This document shows positions 1-10,228 of a stretch of DNA of 64,000 bases, piece by piece. Made by a program: the position numbers and the translations under genes. The stretch is from Proales similis (taxonomy: Eukaryota > Rotifera > Eurotatoria > Ploima > Proalidae), in assembly GCA_019059635.1 (NCBI GenBank), contig JAGVRJ010000005.1:2294001-2358000 (forward strand), in the 5' to 3' direction. Under the pieces are notes generated by a model. That model saw only the letters and a program-made list of their open reading frames with translations. It ran no database searches and had not been told where the DNA came from. Position 1 is the stretch's first letter, and every line of letters starts with the position of its first letter.

Positions 1-101
1 GCTTGAACTTGCAATTTTAATTTAATTATGGAATGAAATTAACGAAACGAAAACTTATTTAAATTCAAATTGAAACGAACTGAACTAGTGGAACGTGAAT
101 T

Positions 102-3100
102 TCACGATCTCTGCTGAGTGGTTTGTGAACAACTTAGGTAAATGAGATCCCGAAGCTGGTTCTCCGAAATGATCCGCTTAATCGGAATAGTTTTAGCTCC
201 ATTCTCCTCCTGAAGGTTCTCGCTCCACGAGACATCAAGGTTAATCTGAAAAGCACGAGTTAGGCGGCGGCCAGAATTCGGCGATAAAGAGGCAAACTGC
301 TTACGTATCGGTTCCTTTCATTCAGGCCCTTCAAAGAAAGCTTGAATGTTTGGATTAGCTCCATAGTGCGGGAAGCAAATGCATTCCGGTCGATCAGCTA
401 TTCTCTCAAAGTTAAAGGTGGCTGCGGACAAAGAGGGCGGAATTCGGATGAACAAACCTCGACAAATTTGCTTCCGCTTGTTCCCTGACTGTATATGGAC
501 TCTTCTTCCAACATAATATTGCGGAAGCGCTTATATTGGTCGAAAAACACCGGAACCAGTTTAGTGGACACTTCGGTGACGATTTGCTTGAGAACGAAAA
601 CAGACTTTTGATCCAGGCCATCGGTGAAAGTGGAGCATTCCTGCCAAAGAAGACGAATTAGGAAAAAGGTGATGGAATAGAGCAAAAACGACTTCCTACC
701 TCACTTGTGAGCCAAACAAGAAATTCGAACTGCTTCTGGAGAAAAGCGTCCACGTAAAGAATAGACGAGTCCTTATAGATGCTCCCGAGCAAGTAAACAA
801 CACAAAGAACGATGCGGCTCGAGAGCTCTTTGAGGACATGCAGGTACTGAACAACATCAATGGCGACGTTTGACTGCATCAGCCACTTGAGGTGGTCGAT
901 TTGCTTGGAAATTTCGGCTGTGAAGAGCTGGATGAAATAGGACTCGCTCTTGTCTGACCAGCATTTACCGCTCGAATTGGGTTCGATGATAAATCTACTG
1001 TGAATCTTGAAAACAATCGACTTGAGCATTTCTGAATTGAACATGACAAATGTTTAACACTTACCGCAGCGAAATCCTTGTTCCAAAACACAAACGTGAA
1101 ATAGGCATAAGACAAGTCGAGCAGGAAAAATGTGCTCGAGCTAATCTTGTTACACACTCTAATTAACATGTTCAATATGGGTCGGCCACACTTTTCGCCT
1201 TCTTTAGACGTGAATTAAGAGAAGATGAATGGTTGGCCAGTAAAGATAAATGGACAAATCGCGTCACTTACTTGTATAGCCGCTGTAAACCAAAGTTGAG
1301 AGCCAAAGCTTTAAATGTTCACAATAAGGAAACACACGAGTGTCGAGCATTTCGTCCATTAGAGAAAACATGTTGGCGCAGAGATCTTCGCAGTTGAAAC
1401 GGCTCTTGCTCGGATTGATCAATTCGATAATATTTGAAGTTTTGAGTATGAACTTGGCCGCACACTGGATCGGGTTTGTAGGTGTTTTCGCCTCTTTTCC
1501 GTTTTTCAAGTTGAGCACATGAACAGAGTGAAGAAGCAGCTCACACCGGCCAGTTGGCGGAAAATCGCTCTGGCCAGTGAGAGCCCAGATGATGCGTGCA
1601 AGTCGAGCCAGTCTGTCCATGTTCTGCCAGTAGTTCTTCTCAAACGACGTCAACGAGTTGGCCTCGTTGTTTGTTACTCCGTTCGCAGGGGTGAACGATA
1701 AATGCTGCCAAATCAGGGTCCAGAAAGTGGTCAAATGCTTGTTAATCTGCGAACGAGTCAAATTTTCCGGATTATACAGGACGCTCGCCTTTTTAAATCC
1801 GAAGCGGTGCAGGTTTTCGCTCGACAAAAGACTCACAAACTTTTGCTCAGCGACCTGAAGAACAAAGTCAAACAGCTTGCCATCCATGATCAGAGAAAGC
1901 ATCATCATTCCGTCTTCTTTCATCTCAGTGCTAAGGTAAGCGTCCACTCCGGTGGTTAGAAGTTGAAACGCCGATACCAAAGCGCTGAACGAAATGCGGT
2001 AAATGCTTTCAAATTTAAAATTGGCAATATTCTGATTGAGAAAGAGCCTTTTCGAAGGCCTGTTTGTTATGTCCATCAATGCATTCGCTTGGGCCCGTCT
2101 CTTTGTCGGAGGCTGACTCGCATCAATATTTTCTTGATTCTGAGTTGATGTTCGCTTTAATCCTTTTCCCATCGGCGTGGCGCTGGTATTAGTGGCCGCA
2201 GAGTTTGCCAATACTTGGCGCCGAGTCTGAGTAGTCGGATTGGCCCGAGAAGAGATAACAATTCGCTCTATTTCGGCGCTATTCAGCCGCCCGACTTGGT
2301 AGTAGTCGTCGAGAAATTTTTCGAGCTCAATTGTTTTGCCCTTGATGACGCAGTGCTCGATTAGGAACTCGTAGATTCCGTTCTGAATTTGATGCGACTT
2401 TTTGACGGCCGCTACTCGGTCAACTCTCCACAATTCGGTTGACTCGATCTGATGCTGGTAGACTTCGTGTATGTGTAAACTCGTACTTTCATAGTAATAC
2501 TTTAACACTTGTTGAATGAACAGACAGTCAGAGGAGTTGTGTCGAACAAACGTGTCAACGCTACTAAGGAGCACATCGACTGGAATGTCGTGGGCCAAGC
2601 ACAGTTCAAGGTTAATTGCGAATTTCTCGCTCACTTTGGAGAGCTGATCGTTCAGTAAGGAATAAGCGAATAGGGAAACTCGCGAGTTGGCCAAGGTGGG
2701 CAAGCTCATGTAAACTTGTGCTTTGCACTCAAAGCTCAGATCCTCCATGTTTTTGTTTAAGACCACAAGGAGTTTTTCGACCAAGGGTTTGTTCCGCTTC
2801 CAAATGACGTCGGAACTTTTGTGAGAGCCCTTTGCCAACAGTTTGATGAGCAGAATCAACAGACGAATAGACGACTGACTCTGTTGATTGGCTCTTTTGC
2901 TTACCGCGTCCATTAGCTTTTGAACAACATCTGACTTGGGCCACTTGAAGTCGAATATTGGAGCAAACGTGTGCAAAATGTCACCACAAAGCTGTACGCT
3001 TTCGTAGCTCTGGTTCTGGTCTCGATCGAGCAGTTGTCTAGCTTTTCTAAATACGGGCTCAACCAGCCGATGGCCCCATTCAGTCCATTCGCGGGGTGGA

Positions 3101-4546
3101 GGCAAGCTCCGTTGGAAATGAACAAGGCTGGTGCGTTGTTGGTCACTATTCGGCTCATTGATGACAAAGTCCAGAATGGAGCAGATCAAATGATCTTTGT
3201 GTTGCTGGAAGGCGGTGGTGACAATCGACTTCATGATGCTCTGTTCGAGCTCATCTCTTTGCTTGGCTATCTCGCTAGGAGCGGGTCTCTCCCTAATGAA
3301 CTCATAAGCGCTGATTAGACATTTCAATGCGCAATCGGACTCTATCACTTGTGCTAAACATTCAAAGTCCAATCGGGCCCTGATCGTGAAGGGCGTTGGA
3401 CTCTTAGAGACACAGCTGTCGGTCCAGCTGTACTCTTCCTTGAGGCTGCTTAGATTCAGCGCAGTGTCAATGAGATCGCAAAACGTGGCTTTTAAATTGG
3501 CAAATTCTTCGAACTTCTTGATCAGCTCGAGAACGAGAGCGCAAAGAAATCTAGAGTCAAACAGGCCAATCGAGATCTGTGCCAGTTTGCTTTTCAGCAC
3601 GTTTTTCAATGCTTGCTGGTTTTTCTCTCTGCCATCGAGGTTTTTCATGAACTTTTCGAGACACTGTTCCTCGATGCTGAGGACGGTCCCGCGCTCTGAT
3701 GGGCCACTGTGCGCGTTTTTCATAACCAATTCCAATATGTGCGCGTAGATCTGCTCTTCATTCAAAAACGCAAAGGTTGAGCAGGCAAGAAAAAGTTGGT
3801 GAACGCTCTTCTCCACCAGGTCGCATGGTACGATATCAATTTTGAGAACGCGCTGAACCAGTTTGTCGACTGTGTTGGTGCAGTTTGTAGCCCTCATGTT
3901 GTTGAGAAGTTCGAGAAGACTGATGGTCTCCTTCACGCTGAGCACTTGAGCGTCAAAGATCTGCTCAAAAAATAGCTGGATCTCGCGAGTTTGTCTCATT
4001 CTGTTCAGATGGCAGCCGATCGATGCTAACAAGCCGTGCATTGCCGGCTGAAGCGCGTTCTCCCCGACCACCCTCCTCGAGTACTCTTTCAATATGGGCC
4101 CGAGCCTGTAAGTCGGGATTTTGTCTATTCGAACTTGGCTCAGTATTTTCACCATGCTCTCAAGCTCTGCAGTTTGGTCAAACTGCCATTGCTTGATTAT
4201 GAGAACGCAAGTCTCGGAGAACAAAATCGCCGCCAAAAAAGTCTCGTTTCGCTTGTCGCTTGATTGACACTCGTCCATCAACTGTTTGATCGCGACCGAT
4301 CCTTGAGCAAACGCATGACGAGCTTGCACGATCATCTGGAATCGAACCGTTTTAACTTGTTTGGACTATCAAAGGATAAAGTAGACAACTTACGTGGTTC
4401 TCTTGCGCCTGGGATGCAGTGGCTGTGGTACGCCTACGGAATGGAATGACATACAAGCAGCAGCAGTAGAGGAAGCAAGGTTCCTGGTAAACTTACCTCT
4501 TGGCGGCAGGCTTTTCAATCGGATCGTTCGATTTGCGCTTTGACAT
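102..4546 (-). CDS. FANCD2: FANCD2-like Fanconi anaemia DNA-repair scaffold, 8 exons, ~1343 aa
   Basis: FANCD2 is a nuclear helical-repeat scaffold that pairs with FANCI and is monoubiquitinated during interstrand-crosslink repair. My exons (minus strand) are 4546-4497, 4433-4394, 4335-1272, 1201-1065, 1020-700, 640-458, 397-305 and 245-102; all phases agree. The start gives a Lys/Arg-rich N-terminus (MSKRKSNDP). The 3-kb third exon encodes an all-helical protein. Landmarks I align to FANCD2 rather than FANCI are the stretch around LLLHSVHVL, the preceding SQINKHLTTFW helix, and the C-terminal helices around VDAFLQKQFEFLVW. The middle holds a low-complexity basic insert (near TQTRRQ, PPTKRR). 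Overall similarity is low, and the segment where the ubiquitin-acceptor lysine should lie is not recognisably conserved. The main alternative is FANCI. The gene is divergent from OTUB1. Confidence 0.6.
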
Positions 4547-5694
4547 TTCGACGCAACTAAATTAACGCAAAAACGCGTGTAACGCGAGAAACGGCCGGAC
4601 GATGAATGGATTCAAGATACGCGTTCTAATGTTCTAACACGCGAGTCAGCCGCCATTATTTATAGTTTGCTCGCTCTTTTGGAGAGAGTGCGTCGAGAGT
4701 TAAATTGGAACTCCGCCTCGCGACTCGATTGAATTGTTCGTTTGCGGTCTAAGGCACCGGCCCAGTCTGGTCACTCACTGCTCTCATAAGCAGCAGTAAC
4801 CGAACCAATCGGCTTGCGATTGGCTATTCCAAGTCAATGGCCAATAACTGACACATTGCTACTTTCACAGCTTCATCGGGTCAGCCGTTCCCAATTTGAA
4901 ATCTCTTGCTCCCTTTCGTGAACTTTCCGCTAAACTTCAAGTCGGTTGAGCAAACTGCTATTTTCGCCAATTATATTCAAACGTCCTTGAGCTCTTAACG
5001 AAACCTTTCAATTGGCTTTGAATTAAATTCACCAATACCAACGAAATCTATGATTTAATTATTAAAAAATGTTCCGGACTCGGACTGAGAACCTTCTAGA
5101 TCTGCAATTAAACGGGCCCGCTTAAGAAATAATAAACTACAACGAAGTCCAAGGCCATTCTCGAGCGAATAAACTCAACAGAAGAGGCCGCCTGTCCCCT
5201 GCCCGCTGAGCTCAAGTCCGGTCTCGATCAGACTCTCGACAATTTTCTCGCCAGTCTGTTTGGATCGCACTCGAGTGGCTCAATTTCCTACAATAGTCAT
5301 TCTTTATTAGTAAGCCGTTTTTGACCAGCTATCTTTTTCACTACAACGCATTAGTTTTTCAATGAAATAAGTTTGAACATTCGGTAATTAGTTGCTTTCC
5401 TTGATGAGTTCGACTTGTTTATTAAGCATTAGATGCAATTTAGGACAAAATCACCTGTTGAACAAAGTGCAATTGGTCTTGGCTTCTGATCTATAAGCAG
5501 CCTGAATGCTTGCTGCTACCACCAGCTCGGTCAACGAGCAGAAACAAATCGGACAATAAGACCGTGCGGAGGGCACTCGCATAATTAGCTCACATCTGAA
5601 TGAGATGAAGGGTACACAGGAATGAGAAACATGATTGCTTGACACTCGTCAAATTTGAAATCAATCTCTCAAGAAACAGAACAATTTGAAGGCA
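4547..5694. other. Intergenic region between two divergent genes
   Basis: This spacer separates the FANCD2-like start from the OTUB1 start and must hold both promoters. The only structure I recognise is the decayed gene fragment at 5095-5265. Short minus-strand ORFs here (for example 5451-5645) show no family features. Confidence 0.6.
5095..5265 (+). pseudogene. Decayed fragment of the 10.2-12.4 kb secreted-protein gene
   Basis: On the plus strand, about 5153-5250 translates to a stretch containing ERINSTEEAACPLPAELKS. It is nearly identical to residues encoded around 11925-12030 on the minus strand, where the parent reads ERINSTEEAGCPLPAQLKS. Nucleotide identity over the core looks close to 90%. 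Weaker similarity extends upstream to about 5095 (LDLQLN against LDLTLN), followed by in-frame stops and a deletion. Beyond about 5255 the sequence leaves the parent. It has no start, splice site or continuing frame, so it is a dead, inverted partial duplicate, not an exon of OTUB1. Confidence 0.8.
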
Positions 5695-6953
5695 ATGAAT
5701 TCCAAAGAGCTCGTGCTTTCTCCACCCAAAGACGTTTGTCTCGGTAGGAATTCGCATCATATTTGTCACTGCAGCATTCGTCTCTTCAACATAGAAACAA
5801 ATTCAAGTGGAAAATGTCCAAAGGGTCGAGAACATTGACGAAAAAATCATGGCACAGCAGAATGCGATTGAAAAAGAGGTATCTGCTCCCTGGAACTGAG
5901 TTTCATTTCTCGACCTTTTTTTAACTTTACATTGGTCAAGGTCGCATCTGATCAGCCGCTGCTTGGTCTGCGTGACCAGTTTTCCGTTCTTCTCAATGAA
6001 TACAATGAAGACGCCACCTATCGATCGAAAGTTCAAGTAAATTGTTCCAGTTCATGTGTCTGCTCCAAACGGCCCATCTTAACATTCGCTGCTAGCAACT
6101 GAGTCACGAGTTCAATTACTTGAGGCGAACCCGCGGAGATGGAAATTGCTTCTTTCGAGCGTACGCCTTCAGGCTCTTTGAGATCGTGAACGGCGATGAA
6201 AAACAGATCGCTCGGTTAGTGTCATTCCGATTAGCGAGCTTATTGCAAAATTAAACAAAAGTCTGTCTCTCAGACTCAAAGACTTGGCTAACGAACATGC
6301 TGCCAATCTGGTCACTCTCGGCTACAACTCTCTCACTGTGGACGATTTCAAGGACGTGGTTAGAATCGCCTTTGCCGACTCAAATCGCAGACCCACGTTC
6401 ACTTTGCCATTCCAAAGTTCATTGAAAAGCTCGACGAAATATATAAGAAAGTGGCCACCGTCAACTTGGAAAAGATTTTCAACGACTCGGGAGCCTCAGA
6501 TTACATTGTTGTCTTCTTGCGGTAAATAGAATGCTCCCTCACCACAGGCTGATTGCTCACTCAGTCAACGGCGAAATTTGCCTCACTTTGTTCAGACTCA
6601 TCGTGTCCAGCTACTTGCAGATGAACGCCGATTTCTACTCCGCTTTTATCGAAGGCCATAACACCATGAAAGAGTTTTGTTCGCACGTAAGTAGGCCGCA
6701 TTACGCAATTCGACTTTCAAATCAACTGATTTATCAATAGGAGGTTGAGCCCATGTATCGTGAGTCAGACCACATTCACATAATCGCGCTAACCAATGCA
6801 CTCAGCATTCCAGTCTGCATTGTCTACGTGGACAGAGGCGAGAAGGTGATGAAGCACCACTTTCCGGAGGAGAGTCAGCCACAGATTCATCTCCTCTACC
6901 GTCCTGGCCACTATGACATCATTTATCACAAACACTCTGACAACTCGGACTGA
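5695..6953 (+). CDS. OTUB1: Otubain-1 ubiquitin thioesterase (OTU cysteine protease), 8 exons, ~289 aa
   Basis: OTUB1 cleaves Lys48-linked ubiquitin chains and also blocks E2 enzymes; it is cytosolic and nuclear. Exons: 5695-5733, 5795-5878, 5941-6036, 6096-6214, 6235-6358, 6418-6521, 6596-6686 and 6741-6953. The N-terminal DEKIMAQQ motif matches the family. The catalytic Asp/Cys lie in GDGNCFFRAY (about 6135-6165), and the catalytic His in the C-terminal YRPGHYDIIY. SDHIHIIAL and EFCSHEVEPM are also OTUB1 signatures. An alternative acceptor at 6547/6548 would add 16 residues that break the family alignment, so I used 6595/6596. The first exon is the least certain part because it uses a weak GTTTGT donor. 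The gene ends about 90 bp from the convergent rhomboid gene. Confidence 0.93.
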
Positions 6954-7039
6954 CTCAAACTTTCTAGATTCTCCTCGAATTTCAGCTGCTCACGTTCTTG
7001 ACTTTTTTGAATTAATTCAAAGAAAACTAGTCTCTCGAC

Positions 7040-7831
7040 TCAAACGCGTTTTTTATTCAGCCAGAAGTAAGCGCCTCTGGCTAATAAGCCAGCCAGCAGA
7101 GGCAGTACATGCACCGAAGCATTTTGTTCAGTCAGAAGAAACAAAAGCCCAATTATGATCAACGAAATTAGCCAGGAATTGAATTTTGACAGACTTGTCA
7201 TCAGCTAGAGCCAAGTCGTTTAGCCTCTCCAAGACCGGTGTCGATCAAAATGTTACCTGAGCTAATATGGCTCCAAAGAGACAACAAATACCCGAACTCG
7301 CTCCGACTACTTTAACAGAGCCAGTGGACACCTTGAAAGCCACACTTCCTAGTCGGAATTGTTAATGTCGCTTTGTCCCGTTAATGTCCCGTTGCCGTTC
7401 AGCTGATCGGTTCACTTACCTAGAAATGCGCCCATCAGGTAGTAGACCGACGGCTGTATTTGGCCGTCTAGCAAAGCGAATGCAAAGAGCATGTACTGAA
7501 GCACCAGATTGCTTGTAAGGTGAAGAGCACTTTTGCAGCATTTAGTTTCGATCGCCTGTTCGATTTCCGGAATGACTCGCACTTACTCGTAATGAAAGAG
7601 CCAGTAGACCAGCAGCCATGTTGTGCTTGTCGAGTTGGAACTGAGCAGCTCGTTGCGAAGCTTGAATCCTACTACACCGGTCGTCTCGATTAAATAGATG
7701 AAATACTGAACAATGCATGCGGTTGTGAGGAAAAACAAATTCAAAAATCTTCCGATTCCTCCACTTGCCGCCTTAAATCAGCGAATGAGATTGAATGGCA
7801 GTGATTGGTATGAATAACCACTTACACTCAT
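7040..7831 (-). CDS. Small rhomboid-type intramembrane serine protease, 5 exons, 179 aa
   Basis: Rhomboids cut substrates inside the membrane with a Ser-His dyad. Exons (minus): 7831-7826, 7771-7587, 7511-7420, 7348-7257 and 7204-7040; phases agree throughout. The first coding exon is only 6 nt (Met-Ser). Visible features are a hydrophobic N-terminal helix, LFHYDNLVLQYML (the family's histidine-containing TM2 region), GASSGICCLFGA (catalytic Ser in GxS) and VHVLPLLAGLL (the His that pairs with the Ser in TM6). At 179 aa it is short, near a minimal six-helix core with no cytosolic domain. It could be a catalytically altered or derlin-like relative, but both dyad residues are in place. It overlaps no neighbour; its start faces the 3' end of the WD40 gene. 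Confidence 0.7.
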
Positions 7832-8173
7832 TTTTAGTCATCAGCGCTCTTGGTTTGCTATCTGCTCTTTAAACTCAGAGACAAAAAAAGAAACACAAGC
7901 AAAGAACAGAAGCTGAGGTCTAATGACAACCCTAGCTCTTTAATTCATTTATCTCTTGAGACTGGTTGCTCTCTAGTGCCGAGAAACGGCCGCTTTTTTA
8001 TCAGTTTCATAAGCATAGTCACCTTGTTTTGGATTCGACTTGGCGATAACACTTGGAAGTTTTGATTCACGTTAGACAATTTCAATTTATTGAGCAATTT
8101 GTCTATTAATTAAGAAGAACAAACACTATCGTTGGGCCAACTCGATCGGGCCTATTTGATTCGTAGTATACAT

Positions 8174-9776
8174 TCAAGGACAAGTCATGCGGATGGCTTC
8201 GATTTCGCGTCTAATCTCCGTCTCTTGAATGGTTCGGAGTTGTTCCCGGCAAAACACGCACAGAAGCAATTTTTCATCCACTCGTCTTATTTTTGAGGGC
8301 GCGAACGAGCGCTGGCAATTCGAGCACTTGCAAAACCGAATGACTAAGCAGATCTCTGCGCATCATTTTAGGGCGAATGCTCTTACCTGAATGAGCTTGG
8401 CGTTCCAGGCTCGGTTCTGCTCGGCAACTTGCTTGATGTTGTCACAATTCGAAATGTCCCACTGCCTTATTTGACAGTCACGACCGACCGAGACGAGCCA
8501 CCTTTGATCGTTTGTGATGCACACATCGTTTATCCAGTCACGGTGACCCTTTAGAGCACTAGTTTGAATTGCCGACTCGAAGTCAACTGAAGGATTCTTA
8601 CTTGCAAAACGAGTTTAGGTGAAGCGCGTTCAATCTCCCACAACACCAAGCGGCAGTCGTATCCACCTGAGACACACATCGACTGATCGGAGCTGAATTT
8701 ACAGCATGAAACTGATCCTTCATGCACGCTGCCGAGTAAAACCGGTCCTTTGGCTCGGTAAGCGCCTGTGGCCACATCCCAAATGAGAACAGTCTTATCG
8801 TAAGAGCATGTGGCCAGTCTTCTCTCGTCCGAGCCAAAAGCGCAGTTGGAGACCACGCTCTTGTGACCTTCGAGGCAAAGAGTTGAGTGCCGGGCTCTCA
8901 GGTCAAACAGACGAGTGGTTTTATCGATCGATGCGGTTGCAATGCGATCATCTCCGGGAGAAAATCGACAGCACGTCACCGAGCTCTTGTGCTTGGCTTT
9001 TTCACATCCAACTTGAATTTAGAACCCGGAATGAGGAAAAACACAAATCAGACCTTTGAATTTGTCGACCAGTTTGCCGCTCTTTGTCTCCCATAGTCTG
9101 ACCTCGAAGTCAACGTCCGACACACTGACAACCAACGAGGAGTCAAGAGTGGAAAACGAGCAGCCGGTCACCAAGTATTCGTGTGAATTGCTCCACTTTG
9201 ATCAGCTTTAAAAGCACCATCTAATCCGCAGATAAGGGCCGCAGATAACTCACCAGCAGCTGGCCAGTAGTCAAGTCCCAGCACCTTACACTGCGGTCCC
9301 AACTTGGCGAGTGACAAGCCAAAGTTCCATTAATTATGGCTTAACCGATAAGACATGGCCATTTAGGCCACTTACCTGCAAGTGATGAATCTGCATTAAA
9401 GAATGAAATGAGTCAGTTAAGGTAATGAAAGGCCGCTCAGTCAAGGCTCACTTGTTGTTCGCTCGGTTCACTTGGGCGTTGGATATGTGCGATCGGGAAT
9501 GAAGGTTTTTATAAGAAGCCAGCTCTTGGCCTGAATCAAAGTCCCAGAGTCGAGCGGTGTCGTCGTCGCCACATGTGAATATGATTCGATCATCGCTTAA
9601 GAGCTGGCAACTGTTTATCGATGCTAGATGCCCGTCTATCTGCTTAATGCGGACCTTGAGTAAACAAGCCGAGCCAAGCACAGAATGACAGAAAGTGACC
9701 AAGTGCAAATGGGCTCCGAACCCACCTGGGCTGATGATTCATGGACCCAACGTGCATTTACCGCCAGTTCCCCCAT
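8174..9776 (-). CDS. Seven-repeat WD40 protein with C-terminal Cys4 motif (WDR88-like), 394 aa
   Basis: This is a beta-propeller scaffold of unknown partner. Exons (minus): 9776-9726, 9654-9452, 9390-9376, 9302-9254, 9195-9054, 9011-8602, 8548-8387 and 8326-8174; phases agree. Seven WD repeats are visible, for example ARLWDFDSG, VRCWDLTTG, VRLWETKSG, TRLFDLRA, VLIWDVATG, LVLWEIE and IRQWDISN. The 15-nt exon at 9376-9390 completes the FITCSWDRS strand of repeat 2, which supports it. After the propeller the last exon encodes CSNCQRSF, then CVFCRE about 20 residues on, a likely zinc-binding Cys4 knuckle. I associate this arrangement with WDR88, but only from memory. Confidence 0.85.
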
Positions 9777-10228
9777 GTCTAGGCGTTGTTTGTGATTCGC
9801 ATATTTTCTCACTTAATTAATGTTTACCTGAGCTGGATCGCAATAGCTCGCAATCGCGCTGCTTGTTTAAAATGTGACTTGTTGTCAGGGCGACAGCTCG
9901 TCTCAATCAGACGCCAAATGAGAAAAAAAAATAAATTCAACCTCCGTTCTTAATTTGTTTAGGATACTTTTTTGTTAATTATTACGCAATTCGTTCGATC
10001 GCTTTTTTCCATCAACAGCGCAACCTTTTCCACCCTTTTAAGCTCGCATTTTTGCGCTTGTTGTTTTCGTGATCGTCGTTTCGTTGTCGTTTAAATAACT
10101 CTCTCAGGTTTTATTCTTATTCTTCAAATATTATAAAATTTTGCGCAATTGAATCAAAAACTGTTAAAAACAAATCTAGCCGCGTTCAGAGCTGCAACAA
10201 CAGCTATTGATGGCAGTGGAAAGAGTTC
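9777..10228. other. Intergenic, AT-rich, no gene seen
   Basis: The spacer lies between the start of the WD40 gene and the 3' end of the secreted orphan. It is rich in A and T runs (about 9920-10140) and has no ORF with family features. It probably holds the WD40 promoter and the orphan's 3' UTR. Confidence 0.5.

Noticed and set aside
102-4546. FANCI instead of FANCD2 for the large helical protein
   Set aside because: Both are related solenoids. The C-terminal blocks and the LLLHSVHVL region fit FANCD2 better by eye; FANCI stays as the alternative.
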